From: Clostridiales bacterium | GTDB taxonomy: Bacteria; Bacillota; Clostridia; Lachnospirales; Lachnospiraceae | DNA: 64,000 bases | Assembly (NCBI GenBank): GCA_019420275.1 | Contig: JAHZHN010000001.1 | Location: 186,001 to 250,000, forward strand | Direction of reading: 5' to 3' | In this document: positions 36,147 to 44,965 of the stretch, in pieces | How the letters are laid out: each line of letters starts with the position of its first letter | Position numbering within the stretch: position 1 is the first letter of the stretch | The notes under the pieces: model-generated | Told to the model about the DNA's origin: nothing | The model's database searches: none | What the model saw: only the letters and a program-made list of their open reading frames with translations | Translations under genes and position numbers: made by a program

Positions 36147-37178
36147 TCAGGTTTTTCCCTTAAAGATATCATCCAGCTCCTCTGTCAGATTCTTCAAAGT
36201 CTTTACAACTTTTCGATAATTCATACGCTTCGGTCCGATAATTCCTACCGTTCCGGTGCCGCCTTCCGCAAGTTCATACGTTGCCGTCACAATACTGCAG
36301 TCCTTCATGTTCTGCACTGGAGATTCCTCTCCAATATAAACTTGTATTCCATGATGTTCATCATCCTGATCCAAAGTCGAGTCAACCAGTTTTGTCAATG
36401 CCTTTTTTTCTGCCAGAGTATCCAGCAGCTCTGTGGCTGTATCTGGATTCCCCAATTCCGGATACTTCAGGATATTGGCCGCTCCGCCTGTATAAATCTC
36501 CATCTGATTTGCCTCATGGATCGTCTTGGCAACCTCCTCAAGAATTTTTTCTAAAATATCCTGCCGGATGCCTGCTTGTTCTCTCATCGTCTGAATCAGT
36601 TCAAGATTAATATCCCTGAGCGATAATCCTTGAAGAAATGTATTCAGCAGCACATTCAGCTTCAAAATATCCTCATTGGACAGCGGTTCTTTCACCGACA
36701 TCATCTTATTCTTTACAACATTGCCCTGAGTCACAATAACAGCAAGCAGATGTTCGTGATCCACCTGAGACAGCTGTACAAACTTCAATGTAACTTTCTG
36801 ATAATGAGGGGATGAGACCATAGTAGCGTAATTGGTATTACTTGCCAGAACATTGGCTACCTGTTTTAACAAAACTTCCATTCTGTCAACCTTCTGTATC
36901 AATGCCTGTTTCTCTTCATTCTCTGTCTCCCGTTCCATCATCAGCTGATCTACATAGAAGCGATATCCTGCATCGGAAGGAATTCGTCCTGCTGATGTGT
37001 GCGGCTGTAAAATAAGTCCCATATCTTCCAAATCCGCCATTTCATTCCGTATTGTCGCGGAACTCAAATTCAGATCCGGATGTTTTGATATGGTCCTTGA
37101 TCCCACCGGTTCACCAGTTTCGAGATAGTTGGCTATAATCGCTTTCAATATTAACTTTTTACGATCATTTAGTTCCAT
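36147..37178 (-). CDS. hrcA: Heat-inducible repressor HrcA
   Basis: A 343-residue repressor. The N-terminal winged helix (YLETGEPVGSRTISK, SSATIRNEMADLE) is followed by the GAF-like regulatory domain. It is first in hrcA-grpE-dnaK-dnaJ and binds the CIRCE element in its own promoter; GroEL normally assists its folding. Confidence 0.96.
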   Translation of the reverse strand: MELNDRKKLILKAIIANYLETGEPVGSRTISKHPDLNLSSATIRNEMADLEDMGLILQPHTSAGRIPSDAGYRFYVDQLMMERETENEEKQALIQKVDRMEVLLKQVANVLASNTNYATMVSSPHYQKVTLKFVQLSQVDHEHLLAVIVTQGNVVKNKMMSVKEPLSNEDILKLNVLLNTFLQGLSLRDINLELIQTMREQAGIRQDILEKILEEVAKTIHEANQMEIYTGGAANILKYPELGNPDTATELLDTLAEKKALTKLVDSTLDQDDEHHGIQVYIGEESPVQNMKDCSIVTATYELAEGGTGTVGIIGPKRMNYRKVVKTLKNLTEELDDIFKGKT

Positions 37179-37196
37179 ATCTTTCCCTCCCTGTTA

Positions 37197-37223
37197 TTAG
37201 CACTCAACAATATCGAGTGCTAA
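37197..37223. promoter_or_regulatory. CIRCE operator (HrcA binding site)
   Basis: TTAGCACTC-N9-GAGTGCTAA, an exact match to the consensus, between the promoter and the hrcA start. Confidence 0.98.
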
Positions 37224-37234
37224 CATCTATATTT

Positions 37235-37263
37235 AAAGTATCACTTTTGTATTTTATTGTCAA
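37235..37263 (-). promoter_or_regulatory. Promoter of the hrcA operon
   Basis: TTGACA (37258-37263) and TACTTT (37235-37240) on the minus strand with 17 bases between, directly upstream of CIRCE. Confidence 0.65.
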
Positions 37264-37358
37264 CTATATTTCAAAAAAAATTTATTATTTTGCAATTTCT
37301 TTCTGAGAAATATTTTAGAAACAGCTTCATAAAATAAAAAATAAGGAGTGTGATAACG

Positions 37359-37652
37359 ATGAACCAAAATTTGAAGTTTGAATTGGAACGCCAGCGGCTG
37401 AACCAAACCTATGAAAAAATGAATTCTGGAAATCCATCTTCTAGTGAAGAAAATAAAATCCCAACATACTGGACATTTCTAAAATTGAGAATTGGTTTTT
37501 GTGTTCTTTTGCTTTTTTTTCTGGCTGCTTCTGTAAAAGCCTTTGACACACCAGAAACAAAACATGTGCAAAAAATACTGCAGCAAATGGATCAGATGGA
37601 TCCATATACTCAAAAAGTTATGCACCAGATACAAACAGCTTTTCCCAGATAG
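37359..37652 (+). CDS. Small single-pass membrane protein
   Basis: 97 residues, unrecognised. A charged N-terminal half is followed by one membrane helix (about 44-63, LRIGFCVLLLFFLAASV) and a short hydrophilic tail. The ATG at 37359 has AAGGAG ten bases upstream. It faces the deoR gene tail-to-tail across a perfect terminator. Confidence 0.65.
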   Translation: MNQNLKFELERQRLNQTYEKMNSGNPSSSEENKIPTYWTFLKLRIGFCVLLLFFLAASVKAFDTPETKHVQKILQQMDQMDPYTQKVMHQIQTAFPR

Positions 37653-37670
37653 GTATTATGGCCGCACGAT

Positions 37671-37721
37671 AAAATGCCCCTTAGGCGGACTGATTTTTAA
37701 CATCCATCTAAGGGGCATTTT
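37671..37721. terminator. Bidirectional terminator, 14-bp perfect stem
   Basis: AAAATGCCCCTTAG pairs with CTAAGGGGCATTTT (37671-37684 / 37708-37721) between convergent genes. Confidence 0.9.
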
Positions 37722-37741
37722 CTACTTGAATTTTTTACTTA

Positions 37742-38494
37742 CTATACAATCTCAACCTGAATCCCATTTTTTTCAAGTGTTGATTTCGCTTCTGCTGGAA
37801 TCTGATCATCTGTAAATATTATATCAATATCTTTCAGACGGGACTGGAGAACAACTCCGTGTTCCTGAAATTTACTGGAATCCGTCAAAATAATTGCTTT
37901 TCTGGCAGATCCCATCATACTTTTCATGGCTTCTGCCCGCATCATATCTCCGCATGTAAAGCCAATCCTCGGAATATATCCATCCGTTCCCATAAACAGC
38001 TTATCCACATAGAAGGCTTCTGCACACGTCTTCACGAGGGGTCCAACCATAACTTCCGCATCTTTTTGATATTCTCCTCCAAGAAGTATGACCTTAACAT
38101 CACCGCTGCCGGATTCCCGGATAAACCGAGCAATAAACGCAGAATTTGTAATGATCGTAATTTCTTTTTTCATTTCAGAAAGATATGCTGCCAAAAGAGC
38201 GCAGCTAGACCCAGATTCAATCATGACCGTTTCTCCATCTGATACAAGATCCGCTGCTGCCTGGGCAAGTTTTTGTTTTATGTCATACCGCACGGCCAGA
38301 CGGTTCCCGATATCTGACATATTTTTGGCTGTAGCATAACCATGTTCTCTTACCAGCAGTTCCATGCTTTCCAATGCATCCAAATCCTTTCGGATCGTTA
38401 CCTGAGATACGCCAAGCATTTCAGACAAAGCCGCTACCTCAACTTTTTTCTGCTGTGTTACGATTTCGAGAATTTTTGTCTGCCGATCTGTCAT
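37742..38494 (-). CDS. DeoR/GlpR-family repressor
   Basis: A 250-residue regulator. The helix-turn-helix is VEVAALSEMLGVSQVTIRKDL near residue 20-40, in the DeoR pattern, and the sugar-phosphate sensing domain has MIESGSSCALLA, ITNS, LLGGEY and DKLFMGTDG. It is last in the GRE-aldolase-DeoR run, so it probably senses the phosphosugar processed by those enzymes. Confidence 0.9.
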   Translation of the reverse strand: MTDRQTKILEIVTQQKKVEVAALSEMLGVSQVTIRKDLDALESMELLVREHGYATAKNMSDIGNRLAVRYDIKQKLAQAAADLVSDGETVMIESGSSCALLAAYLSEMKKEITIITNSAFIARFIRESGSGDVKVILLGGEYQKDAEVMVGPLVKTCAEAFYVDKLFMGTDGYIPRIGFTCGDMMRAEAMKSMMGSARKAIILTDSSKFQEHGVVLQSRLKDIDIIFTDDQIPAEAKSTLEKNGIQVEIV

Positions 38495-38538
38495 ATCTCC
38501 CATCCTTTCTCATCTGATTCTATCATTCGGCTTTGTGG

Positions 38539-39219
38539 CTACAGATCACAGATTCCCTTTCCTTCTCCATATACACTATACCAGTCCTGATTGAAATCTG
38601 TGACTGCCTTATCGATATTTGGATTTGCAAAAACCTGTTTCAGGATTGCGTATGGCGCTGTCACTGCTTCTGCTCCATAATTCAGTGCATTTTTTATCTG
38701 TTCTACGCCTTTAAAAGACGCTGCGATAATCTTGCAGTTATATCCGTCATCTTCAATTCGATCCTGAAGATGTCCAATCAATTCCATTGGATCGCTGCCC
38801 AAATTTCCAATTCGATTCACATATGGTGCAATGTAATCAGCACCTGCTGCCAAAGCAAAATATGCCTGCATTAAATCATATACTGCAGTTGCTGTAACAT
38901 TGACTCCTTCTGCCTTCAGCATCTTGATCGCTTTTAATCCTTCATAAGAAACCGGAACTTTGATATAAACCTGTGTATCAATTTCTTTTAAAATCCTATG
39001 TGCTTCTTCAACAATCGTATCCGCATCCAGTGAAATCACCTGAATATGAAGACTTCTGTCTTGCCCAATGATCTCACGTATTTTTCTCATATGCTCAAAA
39101 AAGTCTTCTGGACTTGTTTTCTTTACGATAGAAGGATTACTTGTAACCCCTGCAATTGGCATATGGTCAATTCCATCTCTGATTTCTTCCAAATCCACTG
39201 TATCTAAAATAAATTCCAT
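38539..39219 (-). CDS. fsa: Fructose-6-phosphate aldolase / transaldolase-like protein
   Basis: A 226-residue TIM-barrel aldolase of the TalC/FSA group, with FILDTVDLEEI, the AGVTSNPSI segment, Schiff-base Lys87 in YIKVPV and the NVTATAVY strand. FSA enzymes split fructose 6-phosphate-like ketoses (also 1-deoxy forms) into glyceraldehyde 3-phosphate and a C3 ketone. Its position 68 bases after the glycyl radical enzyme repeats the E. coli ybiW-fsaA association, so it probably acts on the product of that enzyme. Confidence 0.9.
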   Translation of the reverse strand: MEFILDTVDLEEIRDGIDHMPIAGVTSNPSIVKKTSPEDFFEHMRKIREIIGQDRSLHIQVISLDADTIVEEAHRILKEIDTQVYIKVPVSYEGLKAIKMLKAEGVNVTATAVYDLMQAYFALAAGADYIAPYVNRIGNLGSDPMELIGHLQDRIEDDGYNCKIIAASFKGVEQIKNALNYGAEAVTAPYAILKQVFANPNIDKAVTDFNQDWYSVYGEGKGICDL

Positions 39220-39287
39220 TTTTCTTCTCCTATTCTATAATAAAAATTTGTTTTTCTCCATATAAAAGAACATTTTTCCGAAATAAA

Positions 39288-41699
39288 CTATAATGTCTGT
39301 TCTGTTCTTCCAATGATGTCATCCTGCGTTGCTTTTGATAATACATTGAAAAATGCAGAATATCCTGCAACACGTACAATCAAATCTTTATGTTTTTCCG
39401 GATGTTTCTGCGCATCAATCAAAGTATCCCTGGATACCACATTATATTGTACATGATATCCATCCAGGCGGTTAAAGAATGTGCGAATGATCATTTCCAG
39501 TTTCTGCTTGTTTTCTTCCGTAGACAGCATTTGCGGTGTTACTTTCTGATTTAAAAGAACTCCTCCTGTAATTTCATGCGTCGGAAGCTTGGATACAGAT
39601 TTAAATACTGCAGTCGGACCGTTCTTATCCATAGAATGAGCTGGTGAACATCCTTCTGCAAGCGGTTCATGAGCCTTACGTCCATCCGGTGTTGCCATTG
39701 TATTCATTCCCTGTCCGACATTTGCGGAAATACTGGATGTTCCAGCATAACGGATTCCTCCGATCGGCCCCCTTCCGTATCTAGTATTCGGATATTTCTT
39801 CATCTCATCAATATACTGATCGTAGACTTCTACAACCAAATTATCTACATAGTCAATATCATTTCCATATTTTGGCGCATCATTGATAAGCATCTTCTGA
39901 ATTTTTTGATTCTTTGGACTGGTAAAGTCATCTTCCAGAGCATCACACAATTCTGCCGGTGTGATTTTACCTTCCTCAAAAACAAGCTTTTTAATTGCAG
40001 CAAGACTATCTGCCATATTGGCAATTCCAACCTGAAGTCCGGAAATAAAGTCATATACAGCTCCGCCTTCCTTGATTGTCTTTCCTCTTCCGATACAATC
40101 CTGTGTCAGTGCGGAGCATAAGATATCAGGACATTCTCTCTCAATGGCCAGGTCAATCGCATTTTCCACAATTACACTCATTCTGGTCAGTTCTCTCGTT
40201 ACATACTCTACCGCATCTTGAAGTTCTTTATAAGATTTCATATCCCTGAAATGACCACATCCTTTTACAAAACGTTTTCCTGATGTTGGATCAATTCCGT
40301 CATTCATAGCAATCAGGAGAACTCTCGGAAAGTTCAGATAGCTCATTCCAGTACAGCGATAGCCCCATTTTCCAGGAACTGCAGTTTCTACACATCCAAT
40401 CGCAGAATAATTATACGCATCTTCTTCTGCCACACCCTTTTCGATAAACGATGGAATGATAACTTCATCTGAATTAAACGCCGGCATTCCTGTACCGAGT
40501 TTCATAACTTCAATTGCTTCATCCATAAATTCTTTTGACATATTTCTATGATATCTCACTGTCAAATTAGGCTGCGGAAGCCTCGTCTGAGCGACAGATT
40601 TCAAAACAAGGAAAGATAACGGATTCACGGCGTCTTTTTTATCCGGTGTCTGTCCTCCAATCGTAACATTCTGATACATCGGACTTCCTGCGCTGCTTAA
40701 TGTATGTGCCTGACTTCTTACTTTATTGATCGTTAAAGTCTTAATCCAAAGATTATCCAGAATTTCCACTGCCTCATCGTCCGTCAGTGTTCCATTTTCA
40801 ATATCATGCTTGTAATAAGGATAAATATACTGGTCAAAACGTCCATAGGAAAGAGAATGTCCATTGGATTCAATCTGTAAGATCAGCTGAATAAACCAAG
40901 TAGACTGAACTGCTTCCCGGAAGGTCTCTGCCGGCTCATATGGAACTTTATCACAAATTCTCGCAATCTCTAAAAGTTCCGCCTTTCTCGGCTCCTCTGT
41001 TTTCTCTGCTGTTTTTCTCGCCAGTTCTGCATAACGATGGGCGAAATTCTTTACAGCCTCGATAACGATCAAAACTGCCTTATAAAAACAATTTTTATCA
41101 ATGCTGTCAACCTGACAAAGATCCAATTCACTCTTTAATTTCTTGGTTCTCTCTTCATATCCTTTTAAACCGGTTTTTAACATGGTGGGATAATCAACTG
41201 CGAGATGAGCATCCCCAGAATTTAATTTCCCTTCCATCCCAAAGAAACCTGTTTCCATAAAAACATCTACTTCTTCTGGAAGTAAAGCTCCGCCTTTTGC
41301 TCTCAGATTATTATTCTCCCAAAATGGAGCAATTGACCGCAGAGCCTCTTTGGTCTCTTCTGTAATATAAAAGACATCTCCGTCGCGCTTCTCAAACAAA
41401 TCTAATTCATTCATAACGAATTCTAATGTATATTCAGGAAAAATCGGCGCATCTTTATTGGAAGAAGCCTGATTTCCGACAATTAGTGTTTCGTCTTCAA
41501 TATAAATTGACATTTTCTCCAAGATATTCTTTAACATCAGTGCTCGTTTCATCACCGGCGGCTGATTCTGATTTTTCTTATATGCTTCCGTTGCAAGCAG
41601 TGCTCGTTCTGCACAAATGAATGGTTTCTTATCCAGGACTTCTTCACGAAAGCGTTCCATCCTTGGGGTTAAGTCTCCAAAGTGCTCTACATTCTTCAT
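39288..41699 (-). CDS. Glycyl radical enzyme, YbiW/PFL2-like
   Basis: An 803-residue GRE. The radical glycine is Gly779 in RVAGYSAFF, and the thiyl pair is Cys436-Val-Glu438 (IGCVETA), a Cys/Glu arrangement seen in eliminases rather than in true pyruvate formate-lyase, which has Cys-Cys. The RLPQPNLTVR and GTGMPAFNSD motifs are standard. It is divergent from its activase and upstream of an FSA-type aldolase and a DeoR regulator. As I recall, work on E. coli YbiW assigns it to ring opening of 1,5-anhydroglucitol 6-phosphate; the neighbourhood fits that role, but it is not proven here. Confidence 0.87.
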   Translation of the reverse strand: MKNVEHFGDLTPRMERFREEVLDKKPFICAERALLATEAYKKNQNQPPVMKRALMLKNILEKMSIYIEDETLIVGNQASSNKDAPIFPEYTLEFVMNELDLFEKRDGDVFYITEETKEALRSIAPFWENNNLRAKGGALLPEEVDVFMETGFFGMEGKLNSGDAHLAVDYPTMLKTGLKGYEERTKKLKSELDLCQVDSIDKNCFYKAVLIVIEAVKNFAHRYAELARKTAEKTEEPRKAELLEIARICDKVPYEPAETFREAVQSTWFIQLILQIESNGHSLSYGRFDQYIYPYYKHDIENGTLTDDEAVEILDNLWIKTLTINKVRSQAHTLSSAGSPMYQNVTIGGQTPDKKDAVNPLSFLVLKSVAQTRLPQPNLTVRYHRNMSKEFMDEAIEVMKLGTGMPAFNSDEVIIPSFIEKGVAEEDAYNYSAIGCVETAVPGKWGYRCTGMSYLNFPRVLLIAMNDGIDPTSGKRFVKGCGHFRDMKSYKELQDAVEYVTRELTRMSVIVENAIDLAIERECPDILCSALTQDCIGRGKTIKEGGAVYDFISGLQVGIANMADSLAAIKKLVFEEGKITPAELCDALEDDFTSPKNQKIQKMLINDAPKYGNDIDYVDNLVVEVYDQYIDEMKKYPNTRYGRGPIGGIRYAGTSSISANVGQGMNTMATPDGRKAHEPLAEGCSPAHSMDKNGPTAVFKSVSKLPTHEITGGVLLNQKVTPQMLSTEENKQKLEMIIRTFFNRLDGYHVQYNVVSRDTLIDAQKHPEKHKDLIVRVAGYSAFFNVLSKATQDDIIGRTEQTL

Positions 41700-41877
41700 A
41701 TTTATATACCTCCATAGGAATCAAAAGTTTCATTCATAACATTTCCTTCGGTTTCTCTTCTTCTATCATACTACTTTTCTTTCGTTTGTCAATATTTTTC
41801 TTTCATTTAAAACCATTTTATTTACTTTTCGTAACTTTTATGCTATGATATTTTTAACACAAGAAGGGAGAAATATC

Positions 41878-42777
41878 ATGTCAGTCAAAGGAATTGTTTT
41901 TAATATACAAAAATTCAGCATCCATGACGGTCCGGGAGTACGAACAACCGTCTTCTTAAAAGGATGTCCACTAAGATGCAAATGGTGCGCCAATCCGGAA
42001 TCTCAGCTAAGCGACATACAGATTTTATATGATCAAAAAAAATGTCTTCATTGTGAAACCTGCGTTCATTCCTGTCCAAATCATGCTTTTGCTTTAAAAA
42101 AAGACCACATTGAAATTCATCACAGCCAATGCAGCGGATGCCTGACCTGTGTTCGAAACTGTCCAGGAGAAGCACTAAGCTATGAAGGAGAAGAAAAAAC
42201 GGTGGAGGATGTTATTCAAGTCTGTCTCCAGGATATCGACTTTTATGAAGAATCTGGAGGAGGTGTAACAATTTCAGGGGGCGAAGGAATGATTCAGCCT
42301 GATTTTGTAAGAGCACTTCTGTCCCGTTTAAAAGAATATAAAATCCATTCTGCTATTGAGACCACTGGTTATATTACTGATGACATCTTTCAGGATCTAG
42401 CTCCAAGATTTGATCTGCTGCTGTTTGATGTGAAACATTACGATTCTCAAAAGCATTATGAAGGAACCGGAGTCTACAATGAACAGATTATCAAAAACCT
42501 TAAGTGGGCCATCGAAAGAAACCTTGATGTTCTTCCAAGAATTCCCGTTATTCCTGATTTTAATGCTTCTCTGGAAGACGCCCGCGGAATTGCAGAACTT
42601 CTTACAGATGCCGGAGCCCACAAGGTTCAGCTTCTGCCTTTCCACCAGTTTGGAGAAAATAAATATCATCTTCTTGGAAGAGCCTATGACTATGAACATG
42701 TGGAAGCTCTTCATCCAGAAGATCTTTCCGATTACCAAAAAATTTTCCTTGACGCTGGACTTAACTGTTATTTTTAA
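41878..42777 (+). CDS. Glycyl radical enzyme activase (radical SAM)
   Basis: A 299-residue activating enzyme. The radical SAM cysteines are C30, C34 and C37 (KGCPLRCKWC). A ferredoxin-like insert has two full [4Fe-4S] motifs (C56/59/62/66 and C85/88/91/95), followed by VTISGGEGMIQ. It generates the glycyl radical on the divergent 803-residue enzyme. The start at 41878 has GGGAG upstream; an earlier in-frame ATG has none. Confidence 0.93.
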   Translation: MSVKGIVFNIQKFSIHDGPGVRTTVFLKGCPLRCKWCANPESQLSDIQILYDQKKCLHCETCVHSCPNHAFALKKDHIEIHHSQCSGCLTCVRNCPGEALSYEGEEKTVEDVIQVCLQDIDFYEESGGGVTISGGEGMIQPDFVRALLSRLKEYKIHSAIETTGYITDDIFQDLAPRFDLLLFDVKHYDSQKHYEGTGVYNEQIIKNLKWAIERNLDVLPRIPVIPDFNASLEDARGIAELLTDAGAHKVQLLPFHQFGENKYHLLGRAYDYEHVEALHPEDLSDYQKIFLDAGLNCYF

Positions 42778-42782
42778 GACAA

Positions 42783-42814
42783 AAAACCTTGCCGAATTCA
42801 TCCGGCAAGGTTTT
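42783..42814. terminator. Bidirectional terminator
   Basis: AAAACCTTGCCG / CGGCAAGGTTTT perfect 12-base arms with an 8-base loop, between the convergent activase and yczE-type genes. Confidence 0.9.
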
Positions 42815-42839
42815 CTTGTATCTTACAACTCTTATTAAA

Positions 42840-43499
42840 TTAAAACATTTCTTCCTGCGTCAGCAATCCTGCCACCATCTGCATCTTTACCTTCAGCATA
42901 TAATTATAAACAGCAATCACTCTTCCTGTAAAAATAACAACAAAGAGAGTTCCAATACCGATTCCAATGATATGTCCAGTAAATGCAAATCCAATTACGG
43001 CTGAAATACAGAAACAGGTTAAATCAAAAATATTTTTTCCCAATCCCATATCTCTTTGAATCTTTTCTCCAATCGCCGCCGCAAGAGCATCTGCAGGATT
43101 TGGTATCAGCTTCATATTTACCATTGTCGCCGCTCCGATTCCTGTGACCAGCACTGCTGCAATCAGAATTAAAAATTTCTCCGCCAGCATATTAGGCTGT
43201 AAATTCAGATATTGATCAAAAAAGTTGATAAACATACTTGTAACCAGACTCATCGGAATCTGCAGCAGATCATAAGCCTTAAATTTCTTTCCCTTTAAAA
43301 TTGCTTCCACAAGAACGCAAAGGCAATAGAAAATAAAAACTGTAATCCCCAAATTAAAATGCCCAACCTGACAGACGTTGTACGGAATTGAGATAATTGG
43401 TGAGACACCCAGCAAAGTTTTTGTATTCAGCACAATACCAAGTGCCAAAACAACCAATCCGAAGAAGTATATTACCGCACGGCTTAACTGTTTCTTCAA
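42840..43499 (-). CDS. YczE/YyaS-family membrane protein
   Basis: A 219-residue protein with about five membrane helices and the family signature TKTLLGVSPIISIPY (26-40). It is homologous to the membrane half of the fusion at 16070 but has no kinase domain. The function of the family is not settled. It lies between activase and tyrS with no obvious operon partner. Confidence 0.8.
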   Translation of the reverse strand: MKKQLSRAVIYFFGLVVLALGIVLNTKTLLGVSPIISIPYNVCQVGHFNLGITVFIFYCLCVLVEAILKGKKFKAYDLLQIPMSLVTSMFINFFDQYLNLQPNMLAEKFLILIAAVLVTGIGAATMVNMKLIPNPADALAAAIGEKIQRDMGLGKNIFDLTCFCISAVIGFAFTGHIIGIGIGTLFVVIFTGRVIAVYNYMLKVKMQMVAGLLTQEEMF

Positions 43500-43564
43500 A
43501 ATTCATCATCCTTTCTTCCTCGAATGATTATAACACCAATTTTTTAAAGACTCAAATAATCTCA

Positions 43565-44797
43565 TTATTCTTTTTCTTTAATCTGGCAGAATTTCTTCTT
43601 TCCTTTTCGTAAAAGGATCCTGTTCTGATCATCAAAATTCTCTCTTCCAAACACGGCCTTAATATCTCCTACCTTTTCTCCGTTTACGGATACTCCGCCT
43701 TGCTGTACCATTCTTCTGGCATCAGACCGGGTCGTACAAAGTTTTGAATCCACAAGCAGTGTCAGAATATCGATTCCTTCATCTAATCGTTCTTTATCGT
43801 ATTCAAAAGTCGGCGCATCTTCATTGGCTCCTCCGCTTACAAACATTGCTTTTGCCGCAGTCTGTGCTTTTTTGGCTTCTTCTTCTCCGTGAACAATTTT
43901 TGTTACTTCATATGCCAGAACATCTTTCGCCTCATTTATCTTGGCTCCTTCCAGCGCTCCAAGGCGTCTTACTTCTTCCATCGGAAGGAAAGTAAGAAGT
44001 CCAAGACATTCTTCAACTTTAACATCCTCAATATTTCTCCAGTACTGATAGAAATCATACGGCGACGTCTTATCCGGATCCAGCCATACAGCTCCTGCCA
44101 TAGTTTTTCCCATCTTCACTCCATCGCTTCTCGTAAGAAGAGTCAATGTAAGTCCATACGCCTCTTTCTGTTCCTTTCTTCGAATCAAATCCGCTCCGGC
44201 AAGAATATTGGACCACTGATCATTTCCGCCCATTTCCAGTTTGCATCCGTATCTGCGGTTCAGCTCAAGGAAATCATATCCCTGCATCAGCATATAGTTA
44301 AACTCGAAGAAAGTCAGTCCTCTTTCCATTCTCTGTTTATAGCATTCCGCCGTCAGCATCTTATTTACAGAGAAGTGTACACCAATCTCCCTTAAAAACT
44401 CGACATAATTTAAGTCCAAAAGCCAGTCTGCATTATTGGCAAGAATTGCTTTGTCATCATCAAATGAAATAAAGCGAGATAACTGCTCCTTAAATCTCTG
44501 TGCATTATGCTCGATAGTCTCTCTGGTCATCATGTTTCTCATATCAGATTTTCCAGACGGATCCCCAATCATCGTTGTGCCGCCTCCCAGCAGCGCAATC
44601 GGACGATGTCCGGCTTTCTGCATATGCATCATTGCCATGATCGTCAGAAAGTGTCCGGCTGTAAGACTGTCCGCTGTAGCGTCAAATCCAATATAGAAAG
44701 TTACCTTTTCTTTTCCCAACAAATCCCTTAATTCTTCATGCGTTGTCTGGGCAATAAATCCCCTTTCCTCTAACACATCATATACATTTCTACTCAT
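43565..44797 (-). CDS. tyrS: Tyrosyl-tRNA synthetase
   Basis: A 410-residue class Ic synthetase. The HIGH-type motif is TAGHFLTI, the Tyr pocket YIGFDATADSL, the signature loop KMGKT and the C-terminal S4 RNA-binding domain (STRSDARRMVQ-like, LCTTRSDARRMVQQGG). The start at 44797 matches homologues (MSRNVYDVLEERGF). A 168-base leader separates it from the DUF711 gene. Confidence 0.96.
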   Translation of the reverse strand: MSRNVYDVLEERGFIAQTTHEELRDLLGKEKVTFYIGFDATADSLTAGHFLTIMAMMHMQKAGHRPIALLGGGTTMIGDPSGKSDMRNMMTRETIEHNAQRFKEQLSRFISFDDDKAILANNADWLLDLNYVEFLREIGVHFSVNKMLTAECYKQRMERGLTFFEFNYMLMQGYDFLELNRRYGCKLEMGGNDQWSNILAGADLIRRKEQKEAYGLTLTLLTRSDGVKMGKTMAGAVWLDPDKTSPYDFYQYWRNIEDVKVEECLGLLTFLPMEEVRRLGALEGAKINEAKDVLAYEVTKIVHGEEEAKKAQTAAKAMFVSGGANEDAPTFEYDKERLDEGIDILTLLVDSKLCTTRSDARRMVQQGGVSVNGEKVGDIKAVFGRENFDDQNRILLRKGKKKFCQIKEKE

Positions 44798-44965
44798 TGT
44801 TCTTATCTTAACTCCTTCTATATATTTTATCCGTTGTCTGTCAGAAATTTGCTTTATGGAAATTCCTCGATTACCTTCAACAACAGTTCCCATGTCCTCT
44901 TAGCAGATGAAACGGGCATTTTCAAATGGCTTAGTACCACCCCAAAGTCATCACCTCTTATGAAT

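Noticed and set aside
39288..41699. Annotating the 803-residue enzyme as pyruvate formate-lyase
   Set aside because: True pyruvate formate-lyase has adjacent Cys-Cys at the active site; this protein has Cys-Val-Glu and an aldolase/DeoR neighbourhood.
44934..44943. T-box riboswitch for tyrS based on GGGTGGTAC
   Set aside because: The rest of the T-box consensus (CCGCG), a specifier loop and an antiterminator/terminator are not visible, and a full leader would run into the DUF711 coding region. Kept only as a low-interest observation.
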